Below the pieces are notes generated by a model. The model had not been told where the DNA came from and made no database searches. It worked only from the letters and a program-made list of their open reading frames with translations. Below, piece after piece: positions 54,508 to 62,783 of a DNA stretch of 64,000 bases. The DNA is from Jejuia sp047345485 (lineage in GTDB: Bacteria; Bacteroidota; Bacteroidia; Flavobacteriales; Flavobacteriaceae). Every line of letters begins with the position of its first letter. Position 1 is the first letter of the stretch. A program made the translations under genes and the position numbers. The DNA is taken from NCBI RefSeq assembly GCF_047345485.1, contig NZ_JBLFEN010000004.1, positions 1-64,000 of the forward strand, read 5' to 3'.

Positions 54508-54595
54508 GTGTCATTGTGGCATTTTGTTGTACATTGGACAACTTTTTGACACTCAGTAAACCATCCGCTACATCTAGGATGTTTAATTTAAAATT

Positions 54596-56494
54596 ATGGA
54601 AGAAAAGAAGTTAGATATTAACTCAATTATAGGTTTTGTTCTCATTTTTGGAATAATGATTTATATGTTTTGGCAAAATAAACCAACGCCAGAAGAATTA
54701 GCAGCCGAAGAACAAGCAAAACAAGAGCAGGTTGAAGCTGAAAAAAAAGCCAAAACAGATAGCCAAACTCTAGTAACTTCTGCAGAAGACTACACATCTG
54801 CTAAAGATTTAGATTCTGTAGGACTTGTTCAATTAAAAAATAAATTTGGGATTTTAGCGTATTCTGAAACGCTAGCTACAGGTGATAACCAAACCGAGGT
54901 TGAAACTGATGTTTTTAAATTAACATTTAATCATAGAGGTGGTTATTTGTCAGAAGTAAAGCTAAAGCAATTTGTAGATTACGATTCTGTACCTATTTAT
55001 ATTATAAAAGATAACAATGCCCTTTTTAATTTAGATTTTGGTACTACAGATAGTAGAGTTATTAATACAAAAGAAAGATATTTTCAACCTACAGTATCTA
55101 AAAATGGTGAGAATACTATTGTTTCAATGAAATTTAAAATCACTGAAAGTAAATTTTTAGAGTATAGGTATGAGCTAAAACCTAACGACTACATGATAGA
55201 TTTTAGTGTGAAGTCTCAAGGTTTGGGTGATGTTATTAATAGCTCGCAAGCCATTAATTTAGATTGGAAACTAAAAGGCTATCGCCATGCTAAAAGTATT
55301 TCATATGAAAATAGATATACTGATATTCACTATGAACATGATGGCGGTAATCCAGACTACACAGGTGCTCGTGATGCAGACGAAGATTTAAATGATGTGG
55401 CTTGGATAGGGTATAAGCAACATTTTTTCTCATCGGTTTTATTAACTGATGCACCTTTTAAAACTGCAAAAATTACCACTCAAAATTTAGTGGAAGATGA
55501 AGAAATAGATACTGTTTATACCAAAATGTTTACTTCTAAAATAGCTTTAGAATTAAAAGGAGGCGAATTAAGCGAATCTATGGATTGGTACATTGGTCCT
55601 AATGATTTTAATATTTTAAATAGTTATGATAGAAATTTAGATGAAATTGTACCATTTGGCTGGGGTATATTTGGTTTAATAAACCGTTATGTGTTTATGC
55701 CTCTATTTAGCTTCTTGGGCGGGTTTTTACCCTATGGGATAGCTATTGTGGTTATGACGGTTTTAGTAAAAATACTATTATCTTTTGTCCAGTATAAGCA
55801 GTTTTTGTCTCAGGCAAAAATGAAGATTTTAAAGCCAGAGTTAGATGCGATAAGAGAGAAGCATAAGGGTAATAAAATGAAAGCGCAACAGGAAACCATG
55901 GCCTTACAAACCAAAGCAGGCGCAAGCCCAATGGCAGGTTGTTTGCCTGCTTTAATACAATTGCCAGTATTCTATGCGCTGTTTCAATTTTTTCCTTCGG
56001 CCTTCGATTTAAGGCAAGAGCCTTTTCTTTGGGTAGACGATTTATCGTCTTATGATACCATAGCAGAATTACCATTTCATATCCCATTTTATGGAAGTCA
56101 CGTAAGTTTGTTTCCAATTTTAGCGTCTATCGCAATTTTCTTCTATATGCGTTTAACAACAGGACAGAACATGCAATCGCAGCCACAACAAGAAGGTATG
56201 CCAGATATGGGTAAAATGATGAAGTACATGATGTATTTCTCTCCTATAATGATGTTATTCTTCTTTAATAACTATGCATCCGGTTTAAGTTTGTATTACT
56301 TTATTTCAAACGTTATTAGTATAGGTATCATTCTAGTAATTAAAAATTATATTCTTGATGAGGATAAAATTCACGCTCAGATTCAAGAGAATAAGAAGAA
56401 GCCGAAAAAGCAAAGTAAGTTTCAAACTAAAATGAAGCAAATGATGGAGCAAGCAGAACAGCAAAAGCAAATGCAACAAAAAAAGAAAAAGTAA
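54596..56494 (+). CDS. yidC: Membrane protein insertase YidC
   Basis: 632 residues. N-terminal membrane helix (IIGFVLIFGIMIYMFWQ), Gln/Glu/Lys-rich linker, large periplasmic domain about 80-360, then the YidC core with about five helices (VFMPLFSFLGGFLPYGIAI, QLPVFYALFQFFP), ending in a strongly basic, Lys/Gln-rich tail (KKPKKQSKFQTKMKQ). Inserts proteins into the inner membrane, alone or with Sec. Followed by a terminator. Confidence 0.97.
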   Translation: MEEKKLDINSIIGFVLIFGIMIYMFWQNKPTPEELAAEEQAKQEQVEAEKKAKTDSQTLVTSAEDYTSAKDLDSVGLVQLKNKFGILAYSETLATGDNQTEVETDVFKLTFNHRGGYLSEVKLKQFVDYDSVPIYIIKDNNALFNLDFGTTDSRVINTKERYFQPTVSKNGENTIVSMKFKITESKFLEYRYELKPNDYMIDFSVKSQGLGDVINSSQAINLDWKLKGYRHAKSISYENRYTDIHYEHDGGNPDYTGARDADEDLNDVAWIGYKQHFFSSVLLTDAPFKTAKITTQNLVEDEEIDTVYTKMFTSKIALELKGGELSESMDWYIGPNDFNILNSYDRNLDEIVPFGWGIFGLINRYVFMPLFSFLGGFLPYGIAIVVMTVLVKILLSFVQYKQFLSQAKMKILKPELDAIREKHKGNKMKAQQETMALQTKAGASPMAGCLPALIQLPVFYALFQFFPSAFDLRQEPFLWVDDLSSYDTIAELPFHIPFYGSHVSLFPILASIAIFFYMRLTTGQNMQSQPQQEGMPDMGKMMKYMMYFSPIMMLFFFNNYASGLSLYYFISNVISIGIILVIKNYILDEDKIHAQIQENKKKPKKQSKFQTKMKQMMEQAEQQKQMQQKKKK

Positions 56495-56500
56495 AATATA

Positions 56501-56526
56501 AGGCTGCCATCTGGCAGCCTTTTTTA
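56501..56526 (+). terminator. Intrinsic terminator after yidC
   Basis: AGGCTGCCA TC TGGCAGCCT followed by T-run. Confidence 0.93.
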
Positions 56527-56586
56527 TGTATAACAAAATGAATTAAATAACGTTAGTAGATGAGATACTATAATTTTAATTTAAGA

Positions 56587-57297
56587 ATGAAAAAGCTGGT
56601 TGTATTTAGTGTATTGATTTTTGTTACGCAATACATAGTTGCCCAAAAAATCAATCAATATGATGCCAATGGAAAACGCCATGGTATTTGGACAAAATCA
56701 TTTAAAGAAACCGATGTTATGCGCTACCAAGGTTCATTTCATCACGGAAAAGAGATAGGACTTTTTAAATTTTATAAAAACGTAAAAGGTGTAGCAGTTT
56801 TATCAGCAACTAGACAGTTTAATGACAGTACCGATGTAGCCGAGGTTAAATTCTTTACTTCAAAAGGAAAATTAATAAGTGAAGGGAACATGCGAGGTAA
56901 ACTATACATTGGCTCTTGGAAGTTTTATCAAAAAAAATCAGACAAACTATTAATTTCAGAATTTTATAATGACGAAGGGCAGCTAGACGGTAAACGCTTT
57001 GTATACTATAATAATGGCGAAATAACTGAGGAAACTACATATAGAGAAGGTGTTTTGCACGGTAATGCTACATATTATTCTTTAAAGGGTGTGTTGTTAA
57101 AAACCTTAATTTATGAAAATGGAGCGCTTCATGGAGAAGCAAAATTTTATAATCCTAAGGGCAGTTTACTTGCAGAGGGTGTTTATAGAAAAGGAAAAAA
57201 ACATGGTATTTGGAAGTATTATGAAAACGATACGCTTAAAGAGACCAAAGATTATACTATAAAAGGTAAATATAACCCTAAAAAAAAAGCCCCTTGA
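56587..57297 (+). CDS. Exported MORN-repeat protein (YwqK-like)
   Basis: 236 residues from ATG 56587 (MKKLVVFSVLIFVTQYIVAQ signal peptide); an ATG at 56560 would add 9 residues before it. Several MORN-like repeats: YDANGKRHGIWTKS, YQGSFHHGKEIGLFKFY, YREGVLHGNATYYSLKG, YRKGKKHGIWKYYEND. Often labelled antitoxin of a YwqK toxin-antitoxin system; no toxin is next to it. The last codons (lysines, NPKKKAP) are encoded by the T-run of a minus-strand terminator. Confidence 0.85.
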   Translation: MKKLVVFSVLIFVTQYIVAQKINQYDANGKRHGIWTKSFKETDVMRYQGSFHHGKEIGLFKFYKNVKGVAVLSATRQFNDSTDVAEVKFFTSKGKLISEGNMRGKLYIGSWKFYQKKSDKLLISEFYNDEGQLDGKRFVYYNNGEITEETTYREGVLHGNATYYSLKGVLLKTLIYENGALHGEAKFYNPKGSLLAEGVYRKGKKHGIWKYYENDTLKETKDYTIKGKYNPKKKAP

Positions 57298-57308
57298 TTT
57301 CTCAAGGG
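57281..57308 (-). terminator. Minus-strand terminator inside the end of the MORN gene
   Basis: Minus strand: CCCTTGAGAAATCAAGGGGC followed by eight T. It lies 70 bp after the fasciclin gene stop and overlaps codons for the C-terminal lysines of the converging MORN gene. Confidence 0.75.
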
Positions 57309-57379
57309 ACCATTTTCATAGACAATTTTTTACTAACTATAAACTAAAAATCTGCCTATTCTAAACAAACCAAACTAAA

Positions 57380-58771
57380 TTATTGTGCCGCTGGTAACAA
57401 CACTTTATCTATAACATGAACAACACCATTGGTTGCATGTACATTTAATAAACTTGGAATTAAACCTGCAGCAGGATTACTCATAGCTGCGTCTTGTACG
57501 GTAAGGGCACCTAGGTTGATACCTACATTTTGATCATTCAACATTTCTACATCTCCATCTACTAAATCACTTGAAAACACATAAGCATTAGCCTTTACAA
57601 CGTGATGCGTTAATATACCTGCAACTGCCATAGGATCTGTATTATTTATGGTATCAGCATCCAAACCTGCTGCTAAAAAAGCTGCATCTGTTGGTGCAAA
57701 TACTGTATATGGGCCATCACCATCAAAGAAATCACCCAATCCTGCTCTATTTAAAGCTGTAGCTAGTAATGTAAATTCTGCTGGATCAGCTGAAGCAAAA
57801 CCAGCTACTATTTCGTTTATAGATTGTGTTGGAGGTAATAATACTCTATCTATGATATGAACTACGCCATTAGATCCTGCAATATCAACATCTGTTACTG
57901 TTGTTGTTCCATTAATTACTACTCCGTTTCCTGCATTTGTTAAAAAGAAGTCTCCTCCTAAAGTTGTAATAGCAGCTGCTGATCCATTTGTTGAAGGTAA
58001 ATCGGCTGCATTAACAGTGCCGTCTACAACATGATAGGTTAGTACAGCATCAGCACCATTTACATCAGTAACACCTGCTGCTTCGAAAGCTGCATTTGTT
58101 GGTGCAAATAATGTAATGCCGTTACCACTTGGGCCATTTCCTAATAATACAGATAAAACACCAGTATTTGCATTTTCAACCGCAGCTATTAAAGTTGTAA
58201 AGTTATTATTAAAATATGCTGGAGCAACTATAGTACCTACAATTGGTGCTATTGAAGGTGGAACCATAACATCAGATATAATATGCACAATACCGTTAGT
58301 AGCTGCAGCATTTACTGCTATAATTTGAGCACCTTCTATAAATACACCAGTATTGTCTGCAGTAATGGTAGCTGTTTCTCCACTAAACATATCTAAAGGA
58401 CCAGGACTTACTAATTCTGCTGGAATTGCAGCGTTAGCATGAACATGGAATTCTAGAACTTCTCTCAAAACATTTTCAGGTACATCATCAATATCTTCCT
58501 GACCAATCGCAACTAATAAATTATCAAAAGCACTATTAGTAGGTGCAAACACGGTAAATGTACCGTCATTACTCAAAGCGTCTACTAGATCTGGATATTT
58601 TGTTAAAGCATCAACTAATGTTGTTAAATCTGATGAAGATTGTGCTATTTCCACAATACTATTGGTAGGTACAAAAGGTTGTATATCGTTATCGTCATCG
58701 CTACATGATAGGATGCATATAGAAACTAAAAATAGTATCAATATTTTTTTTGATGTCATTAATGTTCTCAT
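57380..58771 (-). CDS. Lipoprotein with three fasciclin (FAS1) domains
   Basis: 463 residues from ATG 58771. The frame is open to 58891, but a promoter (58802-58833) lies inside that extension. Lipobox SICILSCS followed by acidic DDDNDIQP. Three FAS1 domains: each with the TVFAPTNSAF / TLFAPTNAAF / TVFAPTDAAF motif and an IIDxVLLPP-type end (VIDKVLLPA). FAS1 proteins mediate adhesion or matrix contact on the cell surface. Monocistronic, with terminator at 57281-57308. Confidence 0.9.
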   Translation of the reverse strand: MRTLMTSKKILILFLVSICILSCSDDDNDIQPFVPTNSIVEIAQSSSDLTTLVDALTKYPDLVDALSNDGTFTVFAPTNSAFDNLLVAIGQEDIDDVPENVLREVLEFHVHANAAIPAELVSPGPLDMFSGETATITADNTGVFIEGAQIIAVNAAATNGIVHIISDVMVPPSIAPIVGTIVAPAYFNNNFTTLIAAVENANTGVLSVLLGNGPSGNGITLFAPTNAAFEAAGVTDVNGADAVLTYHVVDGTVNAADLPSTNGSAAAITTLGGDFFLTNAGNGVVINGTTTVTDVDIAGSNGVVHIIDRVLLPPTQSINEIVAGFASADPAEFTLLATALNRAGLGDFFDGDGPYTVFAPTDAAFLAAGLDADTINNTDPMAVAGILTHHVVKANAYVFSSDLVDGDVEMLNDQNVGINLGALTVQDAAMSNPAAGLIPSLLNVHATNGVVHVIDKVLLPAAQ

Positions 58772-58801
58772 AAGTTTTCTGTTTAATTTTATTTTGTTCA
58801 A

Positions 58802-58833
58802 CAAAAATAGATAATAATTAAACAAAATACCAA
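58802..58833 (-). promoter_or_regulatory. Promoter of the fasciclin gene
   Basis: Minus strand: TTG at 58833-58831, 21 nt, TATTTTTG at 58809-58802, 30 bp before the ATG at 58771. It rules out translation starting at 58891. Confidence 0.65.
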
Positions 58834-58963
58834 ATTTTGTTTCATAAAAAAATGTAAAAATTAAACAAAACATGTTCTTTATGCATTTCATCGGTGATTT
58901 TAGTAAAACTATAATTTAGCAAAATACGTATCTTTGCATCTTCAAAATTAGTCATATTTATAA

Positions 58964-60151
58964 ATGAAAAGAGTAGTTTTAGGGCTTTCAGGTGGTGTAG
59001 ATTCTAGTGTTGCGGCTTACGTGTTAAAGCAACAAGGGTATGAAGTTATTGGTTTATTTATGAAAAACTGGCACGACGATTCTGTTACTATCTCAGATGA
59101 GTGCCCTTGGTTAGATGACAGTAACGATGCTATGTTAGTAGCAAATAAATTAGAGATCCCTTTTCAAACGGTAGATTTAAGTGAGCAATACAAAGCGCGT
59201 ATTGTTGATTACATGTTTAAGGAGTACGAAAGAGGCAGAACACCAAACCCAGATGTATTATGTAATAGAGAAATTAAGTTTGATGTTTTTATGAAGATTG
59301 CTTTAGAGCTTGGTGCAGATTATGTAGCTACAGGGCATTATTGTAGAAAAGGAACTGTTAAACAAAATGGACAACCTATATATCAATTACTTTCTGGAGT
59401 TGATACCAATAAAGATCAATCTTATTTTTTATGTCAGTTATCCCAAGAACAATTGGCAAAATCGTTATTTCCAATAGGTGAGTTAACCAAACCAGAGGTA
59501 AGGGCAATAGCCACAAAATTAGATTTAGTTACTGCAGAAAAAAAAGATTCGCAAGGTTTATGTTTTATTGGTAAGGTAAAATTACCTGAGTTTTTACAAC
59601 AACAACTTAAACCAAAAGAAGGTGAAATTATTGAAATTTCAGAATCTGAAGCCATATATAAAGTTTCAAAAAATAAATTTGTCTCTAAAGAAGCAGAGCT
59701 AAACTATTTATCAAGACAAATTGTTTATCATAAAGACAACGGTAAAGTAGTTGGTAAACATCAAGGGGCGCATTATTTCACAAAAGGGCAACGTAAAGGT
59801 TTAGCTGTTGGTGGTACACCAGAGCCGTTATTTGTGATTGATACTGATGTTGAAGATAACATTATATATACAGGCCAAGGAAAAAAACATCCAGGTCTTT
59901 TTAAAAAAGCGCTTTTTATTACTAATGACGAACTTCATTGGGTAAGAAAAGATTTGGCACTACAAGTTAACGAAACAATGCAGGTTAGTGCGCGTATTAG
60001 ATATAGGCAAGCTTTACAAAAGGCCACGTTACACAAAGTGGAAAAAGGACTGTATATTGAGTTTGAAGACATGCAATCTGCAATAACCGAAGGGCAGTTC
60101 GCTGCTTGGTATATTAAAGACGAGCTTATAGGTTCTGGAGTTATTTCGTAA
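58964..60151 (+). CDS. mnmA: tRNA-specific 2-thiouridylase
   Basis: 395 residues. PP-loop GLSGGVDSSVAA; catalytic Cys100 (NPDVLCNREIKF) and Cys200 (DSQGLCFIGK), the pair that carries out sulfur transfer to U34 of tRNAs for Lys, Glu and Gln. Beta-barrel C-terminal domain about 215-395. -7-like box TATCTTTG 58929-58936. Followed 24 bp later by the secreted protease gene. Confidence 0.97.
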   Translation: MKRVVLGLSGGVDSSVAAYVLKQQGYEVIGLFMKNWHDDSVTISDECPWLDDSNDAMLVANKLEIPFQTVDLSEQYKARIVDYMFKEYERGRTPNPDVLCNREIKFDVFMKIALELGADYVATGHYCRKGTVKQNGQPIYQLLSGVDTNKDQSYFLCQLSQEQLAKSLFPIGELTKPEVRAIATKLDLVTAEKKDSQGLCFIGKVKLPEFLQQQLKPKEGEIIEISESEAIYKVSKNKFVSKEAELNYLSRQIVYHKDNGKVVGKHQGAHYFTKGQRKGLAVGGTPEPLFVIDTDVEDNIIYTGQGKKHPGLFKKALFITNDELHWVRKDLALQVNETMQVSARIRYRQALQKATLHKVEKGLYIEFEDMQSAITEGQFAAWYIKDELIGSGVIS

Positions 60152-60175
60152 CTTAGTAATTCCAAATCCTTTGTT

Positions 60176-61783
60176 ATGAAACGTATATCCTTTGTTTTTA
60201 TATTATTTCTTTTACCTCTTTTTATACAGGCCCAAGAAGATGCTTGGGTGTTTTTTTCTGATAAAGAAAATGTTGATGCTTCTATTGCAAACCCGATTTC
60301 CATATTAACACAAAAAGCAATTGATAGAAAGAACAGGCACGGAGTAGCCATCGATGCTCGTGATGTGCCCGTAAATGAAAATTATATTTCTCAGATAAAA
60401 AATAGTGAGGGACTTACTGTTTTAGCTAAATCTAAATGGTTTAATGCGGTTCATGTTCGAGGTACACAAACGGCTATTGAAGCGCTTGATAATTTGAATT
60501 TTGTTGCTGATATTGAATTTGCCGATAGGAGTTTAAACCAAACAAAAACAAACCAACAAAAAACTAAATCTAAGTTAGAAGGTGTTTTAGCAAATTTTAA
60601 TTATGGTAATGCAGCCAACCAAATAGAAATGTTTAATGGTGATGTGTTACATGCCCAAGATTATACAGGTTCTGGAGTAACTCTAGCAGTTATGGATGCT
60701 GGTTTTCCTAACGTACATATTATGTCTTCATTTCAGCGTTTAAGAGATGCTAAGAATATTCACGGTACTTACGATTTTGTAAATAGAGATGTTAATGTTT
60801 ACACGGGCACTAGTAGTAGTCATGGTACTTTAGTATTGAGTGATATGGCTGCTTATGTTGAAGATGAGTTTGTTGGTACAGCGCCAGATGCATCTTATTA
60901 TCTGTTTATTACTGAAGATGCAGCTAGTGAAACTCCAGTAGAGGAGACGTATTGGGTTGAAGCCGCAGAACGTGCAGATAGTTTAGGTGTAGATATTATT
61001 AATACATCCTTAGGCTATTCTGATTTTGATGGTTCTAAATACGATTATACACAATCTGATATGAATGGCGCAACCACTTTTATTACAAGAGGCGCAAATA
61101 TTGCTTTTGAAAAAGGATTGTTGATGGTGACTTCTGCCGGAAATTCAGGTAATTTTGGAGTAACAGCTCCTGCAGATGCTCCTAATGTACTTTCTATTGG
61201 TGCGGTAGATGCTTCTGGGAATTACGTATCGTTTAGTTCTGTAGGTACGTCTCATCAACCTACACAAAAACCAGATGTGGTTGCACAAGGTGGTTTAAGT
61301 TATGTTATCAATGAATTTGATGTAATAGGTAGAGCAAATGGGACATCATTTAGCGCGCCTATTTTAGCTGGTGGAATTGCTTGCTTATGGCAAGCGTTTC
61401 CTGACATGACGAATGCTGAAATTATGCAAATAGTTAGAACATCTGCTTCTCAATATAATAATCCAGATAACTTTTTGGGATATGGTATTCCAGATTTACA
61501 AATCGCTTTAAATACAGCACTTTCTAATGAAGATATTGCGCAAAATAATAATATTATATCCATGTATCCTAACCCTGTTGATGATGTACTTTACATAGCA
61601 TTTACTTCAGAAGTTAAAAAAGCAAATATTGCTATATATGATGTGTTAGGCAAGTATATAGCTTCTTACGCAGTATCTAATGAAAATAATAGTATAGATG
61701 TATCTCCATTTTCAAAAGGTATTTATATTGCTCAGCTACAAACTAATGATGTTATAAAAACTTTAAAAATTATAAAACAATAA
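60176..61783 (+). CDS. T9SS-secreted S8 (subtilisin-like) protease
   Basis: 535 residues. Signal peptide 1-20 (FIQAQ), propeptide-like region about 21-155, catalytic domain about 160-450 with Asp174 (AVMDAGFPN), His216 (SSSHGTLV), oxyanion Asn323 (SAGNSGN) and Ser391 (NGTSFSAP), and a C-terminal type A T9SS sorting domain about 462-535 (SMYPNPVDDVLYI ... LKIIKQ). Secreted or surface-attached protease. Overlaps the next gene by 1 bp (TAATG), so an operon of unlike functions. Confidence 0.94.
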   Translation: MKRISFVFILFLLPLFIQAQEDAWVFFSDKENVDASIANPISILTQKAIDRKNRHGVAIDARDVPVNENYISQIKNSEGLTVLAKSKWFNAVHVRGTQTAIEALDNLNFVADIEFADRSLNQTKTNQQKTKSKLEGVLANFNYGNAANQIEMFNGDVLHAQDYTGSGVTLAVMDAGFPNVHIMSSFQRLRDAKNIHGTYDFVNRDVNVYTGTSSSHGTLVLSDMAAYVEDEFVGTAPDASYYLFITEDAASETPVEETYWVEAAERADSLGVDIINTSLGYSDFDGSKYDYTQSDMNGATTFITRGANIAFEKGLLMVTSAGNSGNFGVTAPADAPNVLSIGAVDASGNYVSFSSVGTSHQPTQKPDVVAQGGLSYVINEFDVIGRANGTSFSAPILAGGIACLWQAFPDMTNAEIMQIVRTSASQYNNPDNFLGYGIPDLQIALNTALSNEDIAQNNNIISMYPNPVDDVLYIAFTSEVKKANIAIYDVLGKYIASYAVSNENNSIDVSPFSKGIYIAQLQTNDVIKTLKIIKQ

Positions 61784-62724
61784 TGTCTAATCGCGTTGTA
61801 GATCTTTTTAGTATTAAACATCCTATTATTCAGGCTGGTATGGTGTGGAATAGCGGGTGGCGATTAGCATCTGCTGCTAGTAATTCAGGTATTTTGGGTT
61901 TGCTTGGGGCAGGTTCTATGTATCCTGAAGTATTGCGGGAGCATATTATAAAATGTAAAAAAGCTACCAATAAGCCTTTTGGTGTAAATGTACCTATGTT
62001 ATATCCAGATATTGAGAAAATTATGGATATTATAGTAGAAGAAAATGTAAAAATTGTATTTACCTCTGCTGGAAATCCTAAAACTTGGACAAAGTGGTTG
62101 CAAGACAAAGGCATAACAGTGGTGCATGTAGTAAGCAGTGTAAAATTTGCTTTAAAAGCAGAAGCTGCGGGTGTAGACGCTATAGTCGCAGAGGGTTTTG
62201 AGGCTGGTGGACACAATGGTAGAGACGAAACTACAACACTTACACTAATACCAATGGTGAAGGAAAAAATTAAAGTGCCTTTAATTGCAGCAGGAGGTAT
62301 AGCTACTGGTAAAGCTATGTTAGCATGTATGGTTTTAGGTGCAGATGGTGTACAAATTGGTAGTAGGTTTGTAGCTAGCGAAGAAAGTTCTGCTCATAGC
62401 GCATTTAAAAACAAAGTTTTAGAAGCAAAAGAAGGAGATACACAGCTTACCTTAAAAGAGTTAGCGCCCGTGAGACTTCTAAAAAATAAATTTTATAATG
62501 ATGTCCAAGAGTTATACAATAAAGGTACTACTGTAGAAGAACTAAAAATTTTATTAGGTAGAGCACGTGCTAAAAAAGGAATGTTTGAAGGAGACTTGGT
62601 AGAGGGTGAATTGGAAATAGGACAAGTTTCTGGGGTAATAGATACCATAAAACCTGTACAGGTAATAGTAGAAGATATTATAGCAGAGTTTAACGCAACT
62701 AAAGCAAATATTCAGCATATTTAG
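61783..62724 (+). CDS. Nitronate monooxygenase-like FMN oxidoreductase
   Basis: 313 residues. TIM-barrel with HPIIQAGMVWNSGWRLA at the N-terminus, GLLGAGSMYP, VAEGFEAGGHNGRDE and the phosphate-binding AAGGIATGKAMLACMVLGADG, all typical of NAD(P)H-dependent flavin enzymes of the nitronate monooxygenase/FabK/2-nitropropane dioxygenase group. Exact substrate unclear. Translationally coupled to the protease gene upstream (TAATG). Confidence 0.88.
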   Translation: MSNRVVDLFSIKHPIIQAGMVWNSGWRLASAASNSGILGLLGAGSMYPEVLREHIIKCKKATNKPFGVNVPMLYPDIEKIMDIIVEENVKIVFTSAGNPKTWTKWLQDKGITVVHVVSSVKFALKAEAAGVDAIVAEGFEAGGHNGRDETTTLTLIPMVKEKIKVPLIAAGGIATGKAMLACMVLGADGVQIGSRFVASEESSAHSAFKNKVLEAKEGDTQLTLKELAPVRLLKNKFYNDVQELYNKGTTVEELKILLGRARAKKGMFEGDLVEGELEIGQVSGVIDTIKPVQVIVEDIIAEFNATKANIQHI

Positions 62725-62783
62725 TTTTAAAAAAGAAACATACTTCACACTGTAAAACTAAGTGGAACGCTTACTTTTGTTTC

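Noticed and set aside
56587..57297. Toxin-antitoxin system with YwqK antitoxin
   Set aside because: No toxin gene adjoins; the protein is exported and has only MORN-like repeats.
58772..58891. 40-residue N-terminal extension of the fasciclin protein
   Set aside because: A TTG-N21-TATTTTTG promoter lies within it, and the lipoprotein signal begins only at the ATG at 58771.
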